From contig JBCDGZ010000071.1 of the NCBI GenBank assembly GCA_038750655.1, positions 1 through 38,397 on the forward strand: DNA of 38,397 nucleotides, in the 5' to 3' direction. Shown one piece after another: positions 16,094-23,833 of this stretch (the first letter of the stretch is position 1; every line of letters starts with the position of its first letter). A program made the translations under genes and the position numbers. The DNA comes from JBCDGZ01 sp038750655 (lineage in GTDB: Bacteria > Bacteroidota > Bacteroidia > Chitinophagales > Saprospiraceae). The notes beneath the pieces are model-generated. The model saw only the letters and a program-made list of their open reading frames with translations, had not been told where the DNA came from and did not search any database.

Positions 16094-17178
16094 ATCATTT
16101 CCCGGCAAGCTCGATAGAGGTCTTTCCAGTCTTTGCGTTCTTTGACCACCGTTTCGAGGTATTCCATCCAGACGCTCTGGTCTTGTACCGGGTCTTTGAT
16201 GATGGCTCCGGTGATGCCGGCGGCCAAGTCATTGGCGGTCAGCTTACCCTCGCCGAAGTGGGCGGCCAGGGCCTGCCCGCTGTTGATGACGGAGATGGCC
16301 TCGGCGGTGCTCAGCGTGCTGCTGGGCGATTTGAGCTTGGTGCGGCCGTCGCTGGTCTGCCCGCTGCGCAGCTCGCGGAAGATGGTAACCAGGCGCTGAA
16401 TTTCTTTGACGGGTGGAGCGGCGGCGGGTAACTCCAAAGTCCGGCCAATTTTTTCTACTCGATGCTGGACGATATTGACTTCCTCCTCCAAGGTGGCAGG
16501 AAGGGGCATGACGACAGTATTGAAGCGCCGTCTCAAGGCGCTGGACAGATCGTTGACGCCCTTGTCTCGGTCGTTAGCGGTGGCGATGAGGTTAAAGCCT
16601 CGCTGCGCTGGCACTTCCATATTCAATTCCGGAACGGGCAATGTTTTTTCAGAAAGCAGGGTGATCAAGGTGTCCTGGACATCGGAGGGGATACGGGTCA
16701 ACTCCTCCAATCGGGCGATCTGCCCTTGCTGCATAGCATGCATGATGGGGCTGGCGACCAGCGCCTTTTCGGAGGGGCCTTCAGAGAGGAGGCGGGCGTA
16801 GTTCCAACCGTAGCGCAGGGCCTCTTCGGTCATCCCGGCAGTCCCTTGAACAAGGAGGGTCGAGTCGCCAGAAATGGCGGCGGCCAGGTGCTCGGCGACC
16901 CAGGTTTTAGCGGTGCCGGGGATGCCGATGAGCAGCAGAGCGCGGTCAGTAACCAGGGTGGCAACGGCCACTTCGATCAGTCGGCGGTTACCGAAGTATT
17001 TGGGTTCTATGCTCGTGCCGTCGGACAGTTCGCCGCCCATCAGGTAGGTGACGACGGCCCAGGGGGAGAGTTTCCAGTTGGTAGGTCTTTTCTTATCATC
17101 GACTTTGGCCAGGGCTTTAAGCTCACTGGCAAAAACATACTCGGCGTGCGGCCGTAGGATTTGTGCTTTCTTTTTCAT
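16090..17178 (-). CDS. MoxR-type AAA ATPase (YehL-like)
   Basis: With the start placed at Met17178 (MKKKAQILRP) the protein has 362 residues. The frame extends 34 codons further upstream, but that part covers a palindromic spacer and has no conserved look. The Walker A is GIPGTAKT (85-92), the GxxGxxKT form usual in MoxR proteins. The Walker B region is QIARLEELTRIP, sensor 1 lies in LIATANDRDKG (198-207) and the arginine finger in LRRRF (215-219). MoxR ATPases act as chaperones that load metals or remodel partners, usually together with a VWA protein. The upstream gene encodes a DUF5691 protein. The typical VWA, SWIM and DUF5682 partners are not present here. Confidence 0.9.
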   Translation of the reverse strand: MKKKAQILRPHAEYVFASELKALAKVDDKKRPTNWKLSPWAVVTYLMGGELSDGTSIEPKYFGNRRLIEVAVATLVTDRALLLIGIPGTAKTWVAEHLAAAISGDSTLLVQGTAGMTEEALRYGWNYARLLSEGPSEKALVASPIMHAMQQGQIARLEELTRIPSDVQDTLITLLSEKTLPVPELNMEVPAQRGFNLIATANDRDKGVNDLSSALRRRFNTVVMPLPATLEEEVNIVQHRVEKIGRTLELPAAAPPVKEIQRLVTIFRELRSGQTSDGRTKLKSPSSTLSTAEAISVINSGQALAAHFGEGKLTANDLAAGITGAIIKDPVQDQSVWMEYLETVVKERKDWKDLYRACREMI

Positions 17179-17190
17179 ATTGCAAAGGTT

Positions 17191-17305
17191 CAAGTTGCGA
17201 TTCCCTATTACAAGATTCAAAGCGTCAGCTATTTGAATCGACATGCATCCTTGCGGGGCATTTCTCACAAAATCTTCCATTATGAATCTCGGTCATCGCA
17301 ACTTG
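17191..17305. repeat. Nested inverted repeats in the AAA/DUF5691 spacer
   Basis: The 154-bp gap between the DUF5691 stop and the AAA start holds CAAGTTGCGAT (17191-17201) with its exact complement ATCGCAACTTG (17295-17305), and inside it GATTCAAA (17214-17221) with TTTGAATC (17232-17239). The outer arms are 93 nt apart. In RNA from the minus strand this could fold into a branched structure before the AAA start codon. A small palindromic repeat element is an alternative. No function is known. Confidence 0.5.
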
Positions 17306-17332
17306 GGTTACAAAAGTAAAAAATTGAGGGTT

Positions 17333-18886
17333 TTACTCGGTTGATTCTGTACCCTCTGATCGTTCTATCTCCTCATACATCCGCTGTCGAAAGCTCAGCA
17401 TCGCCAAAAAGTCGAAGATGTCCTGCTCCCAGGCGCGATACTGCCGTTCCATAGCCTTCCAACTGCCTTTGAGTTTGGGATACAAATGCGGGGGGATGGC
17501 CAGTGCGGCATTTTTCAATATATTTCGGTAATGGTAGTTGAGTTGATAGCCACTTCCCTCCTCTATGATCCATCCCTCCAGGCGCTTCAATACTAAAAGG
17601 CTCAGCTCCTTGGACCAGCGTTTGGGCGTCATTTGCAGCAGTTCAGAAATAGGGTCTTCGGCATCTATGTCTTCATAGATTTTGCGCAAGGCGGGCAGCA
17701 TGATTTCATCTGGAAGTTGGTCGGGTAATTCCTCTAATAAAGATTTCACATTGAGGTCAAACCAGCGGGGCTCCCCGTAGTGTTCAATCCAGAATGTGAC
17801 GAGTAAATTGCGCCATTCGGTGCTGGGATGACAATGGGTGGCATCGACCAGAGCCTGTACCAGCAGCTCCCGCCATTCGTTTTTGGCGAAGAGGGATAGA
17901 ACTTCCGCCTCTTCCAATTCGAGGGATTGAGGCCAGAAGGCTGGGGGGACAGCGGACATGATCTGCCAGAGCCGACTGGCTTTTAGGCCTCCTCGGGGCC
18001 AGCGCAGCTTAATATCTATCCCATCTCTTTTCATCTCTTCATCGACCTCCTCCGGTGGCTGCACCTCCAATTTGATCTTCTTTCCGCCCTTGCGCTTGAC
18101 CGTGAAATGCTGATGTAGTCGCTCCTTCATCCGCCCCACCAGTCTAGACTCCGGCAGTCGCCTCAGCAACTTCGCCGCCGCGCGGCGCACTTCCTTGCGA
18201 CGATCATCCAAACAGCCTTCCAAAAAGTCTTCGTCCAATTCAGAAAGCCCAATTTGCAGAATATCGATGAATTTTGCCTTATCGTTCGGCGTTTCTGAGG
18301 GCCAAGTCTCCTGCAAGATTTCCAGCCCCTTCTCCGGCTGTTGGCGACGTAGGCTTTCCAGCAGCAGGCGGCGCTCCTCTCTTTTACCCTCCTCCCACAA
18401 TTTTAAAGGCGGCAGTTCCACCAAACGCTTCCATTCCGGATGCTGCCGAATCAGCCAGTTGCCCTTTTGTCCCAGCACAGGCCGGAGCTTCTCCCAAAAC
18501 GTCGACGATTGCAAGGCCCTTTCCAGTAGCGCGGGAAGTTGTTCAGGCGGCAGGCTGCGTCCTGACAAGTGCAGGATGTCGAGAAAATCTTGTAGCAAGA
18601 CTTCTTTTTCTTTGGTGATAATTTGGGCGAGATGGTAGGCCGATCGAGCACTGCATCTTTGCTCTTCCTCTTCTTCTGCAGCTCTTGGCAGTGGCCCTGT
18701 CCAGCTTTTGAGTGCTTGTCCAGCTTTTTGCATCGGAGCCATCAGCGCGGCAGCTTCTAACAATAGTTTAGGCGCGGCTTGGCTGGTATCTATTCCCAAC
18801 TGCTGCAACTCGTTCAACTGTGCTTCTGACAGTTGACTGCGGTCCGTTCCCAACAGGGCCAGCTTGACTAGATCGTTCCAAAACAT
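17333..18886 (-). CDS. DUF5691 domain protein
   Basis: The protein has 517 residues. The start has the conserved look of this family: MFWNDLVKLALLGTDRSQL. The rest is almost wholly alpha-helical, with HEAT-like pairs of helices around 200-260 (EGCLDDRRKEVRRAAAKLLRR). There is no signal peptide or membrane segment, so it should be cytoplasmic. DUF5691 genes are usually found with a MoxR-type ATPase, a SWIM zinc-finger protein, a DUF5682 protein and a VWA protein; only the ATPase is here, 154 bp downstream. A scaffold or substrate-binding role for the ATPase is plausible. The glycosyltransferase gene ends 22 bp upstream of its start codon, so it may be transcribed from there. Confidence 0.82.
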   Translation of the reverse strand: MFWNDLVKLALLGTDRSQLSEAQLNELQQLGIDTSQAAPKLLLEAAALMAPMQKAGQALKSWTGPLPRAAEEEEEQRCSARSAYHLAQIITKEKEVLLQDFLDILHLSGRSLPPEQLPALLERALQSSTFWEKLRPVLGQKGNWLIRQHPEWKRLVELPPLKLWEEGKREERRLLLESLRRQQPEKGLEILQETWPSETPNDKAKFIDILQIGLSELDEDFLEGCLDDRRKEVRRAAAKLLRRLPESRLVGRMKERLHQHFTVKRKGGKKIKLEVQPPEEVDEEMKRDGIDIKLRWPRGGLKASRLWQIMSAVPPAFWPQSLELEEAEVLSLFAKNEWRELLVQALVDATHCHPSTEWRNLLVTFWIEHYGEPRWFDLNVKSLLEELPDQLPDEIMLPALRKIYEDIDAEDPISELLQMTPKRWSKELSLLVLKRLEGWIIEEGSGYQLNYHYRNILKNAALAIPPHLYPKLKGSWKAMERQYRAWEQDIFDFLAMLSFRQRMYEEIERSEGTESTE

Positions 18887-18908
18887 CGAGGCTAAAGGTC
18901 TGGATTTT

Positions 18909-19925
18909 TTAACAAAAGAAGAAATAATGACGGCCAGGGTAGAGCTGAAGTTTTTCTAATGTTAATCGAATCTCCTTTTGCTCCTCGGGCCCCGCCACGC
19001 ATACGATGATGAGTGGATTTTGGAAAGAGGGCAGTTGTGCCTGCGGCAGCAGGGGGAGGCCGTAAATTTGTTGACCAATTTTCTTTTCGTTGTTGGTGAG
19101 CCAATGGAAGGGCATCTTGGCTTTTTGTAGTAATCGGGCCATTAATTTTCCCTTTTTTCCGGCTCCCCAGAGTAGTAGTGGCCGTTCGGGGTGATATTCC
19201 AATTTCTGGAAGTAGTGGAGCTTGAGTTCGAAGAATCGTTGATCGGCGTAGTGGGGATCGTTTCGGGAAGCCCGCTCGGGGTGGTTCCGCCAGAGGTGCA
19301 GAACTTCGGGGACAGATTGGATGCGCAGTTGTTGCTGGTAGAATCGGAAGCAAAGGTCATAGTCTTCGGGGTAGATGTTGGGGTCGAAGGCTTGGCAGCG
19401 GAGGAGGTCTTGGCGGTAGACCATCCAGCAGGGGGAGGGGACGACACATTCGCGATAAATTTCTTCGTAGCTGCGGCCGCTGCCCATCAGATCGTTGAGC
19501 CAGTTTTGATAGCGGAGGTAGCCGTCTCCCAAGGTTCCTTCGCTGAAGTAGCGGACCCATCCGGTGCTGAGATGACCGGGGCCTGCCTGTTGCAAAGCCG
19601 CTCTGAGCCGCTGGAGCTTGTGAGGGGGCATCAGGTCATCGGCATCCATCCGAGTAATGAGCTGCCCCTGACTTTGAGCGAAGGCCAGGCGCAGGGCTTT
19701 GATGATGCCCCGACCCTCATTTTGTAAGACCTTAATACGAGGTTCACGAGCCGCCCATTGCTGTAAAATAGTATTGCTTTGGTCGGTGGAATGATCGTTC
19801 ACAACCAGCAGTTCCCAATTGGGATCAGACTGGCGGATAATGGAGCTTAAACATTCCGCTAAATAGGCCGCCGCATTGCGTACTGGCAGGAGGATACTGA
19901 TCAATTCAGAAGGATTCAGCGGCAT
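18909..19925 (-). CDS. Family 2 glycosyltransferase with C-terminal Rossmann-like segment
   Basis: The protein has 338 residues. The N-terminal 240 or so form a GT-A fold: SILLPVRNAAAYLAECLSSI, the nucleotide-sugar region ELLVVNDHSTD and the metal-binding DADD (94-97). PEDYDL (186-191) is the likely acceptor/catalytic base region and HLW (210-212) a common family feature. Residues about 248-338 carry a second nucleotide-binding-like unit beginning LLWGAGKKGKLMARLLQ, the GxGxxG start of a Rossmann fold. It transfers a sugar from an activated donor to an acceptor in polysaccharide or glycoprotein synthesis; donor and acceptor are unknown. No transmembrane helix is seen. It is divergent from atpD. 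Confidence 0.88.
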   Translation of the reverse strand: MPLNPSELISILLPVRNAAAYLAECLSSIIRQSDPNWELLVVNDHSTDQSNTILQQWAAREPRIKVLQNEGRGIIKALRLAFAQSQGQLITRMDADDLMPPHKLQRLRAALQQAGPGHLSTGWVRYFSEGTLGDGYLRYQNWLNDLMGSGRSYEEIYRECVVPSPCWMVYRQDLLRCQAFDPNIYPEDYDLCFRFYQQQLRIQSVPEVLHLWRNHPERASRNDPHYADQRFFELKLHYFQKLEYHPERPLLLWGAGKKGKLMARLLQKAKMPFHWLTNNEKKIGQQIYGLPLLPQAQLPSFQNPLIIVCVAGPEEQKEIRLTLEKLQLYPGRHYFFFC

Positions 19926-19947
19926 CGTTTTTTAGGCTAAATATAGT

Positions 19948-19977
19948 TTTGTTTGTTGTGTAAAAGGTTTATCTTTG
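19948..19977 (+). promoter_or_regulatory. Promoter of atpD-atpC (TTTG / TATCTTTG)
   Basis: TATCTTTG (19970-19977) is a perfect TAnnTTTG -7 element. TTTG at 19948-19951 lies 18 bp upstream, close to the 19-21 bp spacing of Bacteroidota promoters; another TTTG is at 19952-19955. Transcription should start near 19984 with a leader of about 44 nt. It is the best promoter in the window. Confidence 0.7.
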
Positions 19978-20027
19978 CAGCGATTTTTCTGGAACTCATT
20001 AAATATCCTCAAATTATACTATAAATT

Positions 20028-21551
20028 ATGGCAAATATCGGTCAAGTCAAACAGGTTATTGGACCAGTCGTAGACGTTAGCTTTTCTGGTGCTGACTCTA
20101 CGCTGCCTGAAATCCTCAACGCACTGGTTATCAAGCGTGAAAACGGAGAAGATCTTATCCTCGAATGCCAACGCCACCTGGGTGAAGACAGCGTTAGAGC
20201 CATCGCAATGGACTCTACTGATGGTTTGACCAGAGGCGTCGATGTTATTGATACTGGAAAGCCTATTGCAATGCCAACTGGCGATGCGATCAAAGGCCGT
20301 CTTTTCAACGTAGTTGGTGAGGCTATTGATGGCATTGGTGCTGTACCTAAAGGCGAGGATGCTTATCCCATCCACCGTCAGCCACCTGCCTACGAAGATT
20401 TGTCTGTTGAGACGGAAGTACTGTTTACTGGTATCAAAGTGATCGACTTGATTGAGCCTTACATGAAGGGGGGAAAGATTGGCCTCTTCGGTGGTGCTGG
20501 TGTAGGTAAGACGGTACTGATCATGGAGTTGATCAACAACATTGCCAAGGGATATGAAGGAATTTCCGTATTTGCTGGTGTGGGAGAACGTACGCGTGAA
20601 GGAAATGACCTCTTGCGGGAGATGATCGAAGCTAACGTAATCAAGTACGGTGAAGAGTTCTTCCATAGTATGGAAGCTGGAGGTTGGGATTTGAGTAAGG
20701 TAGACAAAACTGAACTCGCCAAGTCTCAAGCGACGCTGGTATTCGGACAGATGAACGAGCCTCCGGGTGCGAGAGCGCGTGTGGCCCTCTCTGGTCTGAC
20801 CATCGCTGAGTACTACCGCGACGGTGATTTGAATGATCCAACAGGAGGTCGTGACATCCTGTTCTTTATCGATAATATTTTCCGTTTCACTCAGGCTGGT
20901 TCTGAGGTATCAGCCCTGCTCGGACGGATGCCTTCAGCCGTAGGGTATCAGCCAACGCTGGCTACCGAAATGGGGCTGATGCAAGAGCGGATTACTTCTA
21001 CCAAGCGAGGTTCCATTACCTCTGTACAAGCGGTCTACGTACCTGCGGATGACCTTACTGACCCGGCTCCTGCAACCACTTTTGCTCACTTGGATGCTAC
21101 CACGGTATTGAATCGTAAGATTGCTGCCCTCGGTATCTACCCCGCGGTGGATCCACTGGATTCTACCTCAAGAATTTTGGAGCGCAGCATCATCGGTGAT
21201 GAGCACTACGACTGTGCAGAAAGGGTGAAGAACATCCTGCAACGCTACAAAGAATTGCAAGATATTATCGCTATCCTCGGTATGGAAGAATTGTCTGACG
21301 AAGACCGCGATACGGTATATCGCGCTCGTAAGGTACAGCGTTTCCTTTCTCAGCCTTTCCACGTAGCCGAGCAGTTTACTGGTATTCCTGGAGTACTGGT
21401 ATCAATTGACGAAACAATCCGCGGATTCAACATGATCCTCAATGGTGAGGTAGATGAGTATCCGGAGGCGGCTTTCAACCTCAAAGGTACCATCGATGAT
21501 GTTATTGCTGAGGGTAAGAAGATGTTGGCAGAGGCAGAAGCTGCTGCTTAA
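20028..21551 (+). CDS. atpD: F1Fo ATP synthase subunit beta
   Basis: The protein has 507 residues. It is the catalytic F1 subunit, which makes ATP from ADP and phosphate in the rotary motor on the cytoplasmic face of the membrane. Visible motifs are the Walker A GGAGVGKT (155-162), GERTREG (186-192), the Walker B DILFFIDNIFR (276-286), ALLGRMPSAVGYQP and PADDLTDPAPA (339-349). A stretch at about 207-230 (YGEEFFHSMEAGGWDLSKVD) is an insertion that I recall from Bacteroidota beta subunits. atpC follows 28 bp later and the pair ends in a strong terminator, so they form a two-gene operon; the other ATP synthase genes are not in this window. A long antisense frame over its 5' part is a shadow. Confidence 0.98.
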   Translation: MANIGQVKQVIGPVVDVSFSGADSTLPEILNALVIKRENGEDLILECQRHLGEDSVRAIAMDSTDGLTRGVDVIDTGKPIAMPTGDAIKGRLFNVVGEAIDGIGAVPKGEDAYPIHRQPPAYEDLSVETEVLFTGIKVIDLIEPYMKGGKIGLFGGAGVGKTVLIMELINNIAKGYEGISVFAGVGERTREGNDLLREMIEANVIKYGEEFFHSMEAGGWDLSKVDKTELAKSQATLVFGQMNEPPGARARVALSGLTIAEYYRDGDLNDPTGGRDILFFIDNIFRFTQAGSEVSALLGRMPSAVGYQPTLATEMGLMQERITSTKRGSITSVQAVYVPADDLTDPAPATTFAHLDATTVLNRKIAALGIYPAVDPLDSTSRILERSIIGDEHYDCAERVKNILQRYKELQDIIAILGMEELSDEDRDTVYRARKVQRFLSQPFHVAEQFTGIPGVLVSIDETIRGFNMILNGEVDEYPEAAFNLKGTIDDVIAEGKKMLAEAEAAA

Positions 21552-21579
21552 TTATTAATGATTTAATACGCACAATTAG

Positions 21580-21828
21580 ATGGAAATCACCGTATTGACT
21601 CCGGATAATGAGATTTTTCAAGGCCCGATTACTTCGGTTAAGGTGCCAGGGGTGAGTGGACAATTTGAAGTGCTGAGTAATCACGCACCAATTGTTTCAG
21701 CATTGAATGAAGGCACGGTTCGAATCGTTAAGCAGGGCGGCGAGCGTATGTCCTTCTCTATTGAGAAAGGATTTATAGAAGTACTGAATAACAATATTGC
21801 TCTGCTGGTTCAGGGCTATCAAGAATAA
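21580..21828 (+). CDS. atpC: F1Fo ATP synthase subunit epsilon (short form)
   Basis: The protein has 82 residues. It matches the N-terminal beta-sandwich of epsilon: MEITVLTPDNEIFQG, then VPGVSGQFEVLSNHAPIVSAL and IEKGFIEVLNNNIALLV. The C-terminal helical hairpin, which inhibits ATP hydrolysis in enzymes with full-length epsilon of about 130-140 residues, is absent. Short epsilon subunits occur in Bacteroidota, so this is probably normal rather than a truncation. It follows atpD directly and is closed by a terminator 26 bp after its stop codon. Confidence 0.95.
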   Translation: MEITVLTPDNEIFQGPITSVKVPGVSGQFEVLSNHAPIVSALNEGTVRIVKQGGERMSFSIEKGFIEVLNNNIALLVQGYQE

Positions 21829-21853
21829 TTTTTAAGTCATCTTGTTGTTATAT

Positions 21854-21891
21854 AAAGGATAGATTCTCTGAGGATCTATCCTTTCGTTTTT
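21854..21891 (+). terminator. Rho-independent terminator of atpD-atpC
   Basis: A perfect 11-bp stem (AAAGGATAGAT at 21854-21864 with ATCTATCCTTT at 21874-21884) with a 9-nt loop is followed by CGTTTTT. It lies between atpC and the convergent aminopeptidase gene. The minus-strand side lacks a matching T-run, so it serves the atp operon mainly. Confidence 0.9.
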
Positions 21892-23191
21892 AACTTAAAA
21901 TCCCCGCATTCATCAACTCCTCGATCTCTTCCACTTCCACGGGAATATTAGCCATCAAGTTGACCGGATTTTCGTCGGTAACCAGTACGTCGTCTTCGAG
22001 GCGAATGCCCAGATTTTCTTCTGGAATATAAATGCCGGGCTCCACGGTGAAGACCATACCGGCCTGGATAGGAGCGTAGCGGTTGCAGAGGTCATGCACA
22101 TCCAGTCCCAGGTGGTGAGAAGTGCCGTGCATGAAATATTTTTTGTAAACCGGAACATCGGGATTCTGGTTTTTGATGTCTGTTTTGGTAATTAATCCCA
22201 GACCTAGCAGCTCACTTTCCATCAGCCTTCCCACCTCTTTGTGATATTCTTCTAGCGTGATGCCAGGGACCAGCATGCTGGTGGCGGTTTTCATGACTCT
22301 CAGCACCGACTCATAGACTTTGCGCTGGCGAGGGCTGAACTGGCCATCGACGGGAATAGAGCGAGTAAGGTCGGCCGCGTAGTTGGCGTACTCTGCACCA
22401 AAGTCCATGAGCAGTACATCGCCGGGTTTACAGGGGCGGCTGTTGTCGTTGTAGTGCAGGATGCAGGCATTTTCGCCGCTGGCGATGATGGGATTGTAGG
22501 CGTGGCCATTGGCTCGGTTGCGGATAAATTCGTGGATGATTTCTGCTTCTACTTCGTATTCCATGACACCGGGCTTGACGAATTCGAGCACGCGGCGGAA
22601 GGCCTTTTCGGTGATATGGATGGCTTGCTGGAGCGCCGCGACTTCGTAGCGGGATTTGATCATCGCCATATTCTTAAGGATGGGCTGTGAGCGATGAAAC
22701 TGGTGTACTGGATAGCGCTCCAGCAGTTGGCGAGCGAAGCGCTGGTCGCGCGAGGGCACCTCAGAGAGGAAGCGGTCATTTTCGTTGGTATTGACATAAA
22801 TACCTTTGGCTAAGAGAATCAACTCATTGATGATCAGGTCCATTTCATCTAGCCAATATACTTTTTTGATACCGGAAATACTGCGGGCTTCTTCCTTGCT
22901 TAGCTTGTGCCCCTCCCAAACTGCAATGTGTTCATTGCTGCGACGGATAAAAAGTACTTCCTTGAATTGCTCTTTTACACAGTTCGGGAAAAGAACCAAA
23001 ACCGTTTCCTCCTGGTCAATACCACAAAGGCCAAATAGATCTGAATTTTGTCGAAAAGGATGGAATTGATCGCCGTTGCGCGGCATTAAATCATTAGAGT
23101 TAAAGATGGCGATGGTATCAGCTTGCATCTGACGGGCGAAGCGCCTACGGTTCAGCTTGAACAACTCGGGGTTGAGAGGCTGGTATTTCAT
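21890..23191 (-). CDS. pepP: Aminopeptidase P (Xaa-Pro aminopeptidase, M24B)
   Basis: The protein has 433 residues, close to E. coli PepP. The N-terminal 170 or so form the AMP_N domain. The C-terminal pita-bread domain has the five metal ligands expected for a dinuclear Mn enzyme: Asp263 (LLMDFG), Asp274 (YAADLTR), His359 (HGTSHHLGLDVHD), Glu384 (TVEPGIY) and Glu399 (RLEDDV). It removes the first residue of peptides that have proline in second position, in the cytoplasm. No signal peptide is seen. The gene stands alone: the DUF1232 gene upstream is 133 bp away. Confidence 0.95.
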   Translation of the reverse strand: MKYQPLNPELFKLNRRRFARQMQADTIAIFNSNDLMPRNGDQFHPFRQNSDLFGLCGIDQEETVLVLFPNCVKEQFKEVLFIRRSNEHIAVWEGHKLSKEEARSISGIKKVYWLDEMDLIINELILLAKGIYVNTNENDRFLSEVPSRDQRFARQLLERYPVHQFHRSQPILKNMAMIKSRYEVAALQQAIHITEKAFRRVLEFVKPGVMEYEVEAEIIHEFIRNRANGHAYNPIIASGENACILHYNDNSRPCKPGDVLLMDFGAEYANYAADLTRSIPVDGQFSPRQRKVYESVLRVMKTATSMLVPGITLEEYHKEVGRLMESELLGLGLITKTDIKNQNPDVPVYKKYFMHGTSHHLGLDVHDLCNRYAPIQAGMVFTVEPGIYIPEENLGIRLEDDVLVTDENPVNLMANIPVEVEEIEELMNAGILS

Positions 23192-23324
23192 GGTGTAGTT
23201 TTTTGCTCAAAGAGTTTGCTTTAATCTAAAACAGATTTATTTATTTTTAATAAATCATATTTTCATAGGTCTTCTCAATTAAAGATTATTTTTTCAAAAA
23301 AGCAAGCCGAAAATCAAGTCGTTT

Positions 23325-23711
23325 TCACAATTGTTCATCAACTGCCGACAGTTCTTCTTCATCGTATTCACCAAACCAGCCCTTGAGCTTTTCGCGCGCC
23401 TGCTGGCGTACCTCCTTATTGATATAAGCGGCGACGGTTACTAGCCCAAAGCTCAATACGCCAATATCGTCGGTGTAGCCGATGATGGGGGTAAGATCCG
23501 GAAGGAAGTCAAAAGGGGTCAGAAAATATCCAAGTGTACCGATAACGATTCGTTTGGCCCAGACAGGGGTTTCCTTACGATCATAGGCATAATACAGCAG
23601 GAGTACGGAATAAACGACTTTTAAGCCTGCTTGCTGCGCATATGTTTTCAACTTTTTCCACAATCCCTGCTCCGAGAATTTGCTCATATACTGCTTAAAC
23701 GGATTCTTCAT
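23325..23711 (-). CDS. YkvA-family DUF1232 membrane protein
   Basis: With the start at ATG 23711 (MKNPFKQYMSK) the protein has 128 residues; the frame runs 16 codons further upstream, but that part is basic and unconserved-looking. The DUF1232 core is at about 50-100: VWAKRIVIGTLGYFLTPFDFLPD, then DDIGVLSFGLVTVAAYI, two hydrophobic helices joined by the typical DFLPD turn. The protein should sit in the inner membrane. The function of the family is unknown. An iterated TCGAC motif lies in its upstream region. Confidence 0.85.
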   Translation of the reverse strand: MKNPFKQYMSKFSEQGLWKKLKTYAQQAGLKVVYSVLLLYYAYDRKETPVWAKRIVIGTLGYFLTPFDFLPDLTPIIGYTDDIGVLSFGLVTVAAYINKEVRQQAREKLKGWFGEYDEEELSAVDEQL

Positions 23712-23762
23712 TATTCCACATTTTCTGTTAATGATACGCCCAGGAATCGCTGATCGCAAGCC

Positions 23763-23791
23763 TCGACGATAAAAATCGACGAAATTTCGAC
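23763..23791. repeat. Iterated TCGAC sites with a 10-bp palindrome
   Basis: TCGAC occurs three times (23763, 23776, 23787). The first two are within the longer repeat TCGACGA, and CGAAATTTCG (23780-23789) is a perfect palindrome. The cluster lies 52 bp upstream of the DUF1232 start. It could be a regulator-binding site for that gene; no regulator is known. Confidence 0.35.
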
Positions 23792-23833
23792 TAAACTAAG
23801 CTGAATATCGGGCAAAAGAACGAGAAATTTCAA

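Noticed and set aside
16462..17157. 231-residue plus-strand frame antisense to the MoxR ATPase gene
   Set aside because: The minus strand encodes a clear AAA ATPase over the same bases. The antisense product has no recognisable domain and is Gly-rich, as expected for a shadow frame.
17179..17280. 34-codon N-terminal extension of the AAA ATPase
   Set aside because: It lies in the palindromic spacer and shows no conserved pattern. MKKKAQILRP at 17178 gives a normal MoxR start.
20019..20729. 236-residue minus-strand frame over the 5' part of atpD
   Set aside because: It mirrors the highly conserved atpD sequence and has no domain of its own; atpD is certain.
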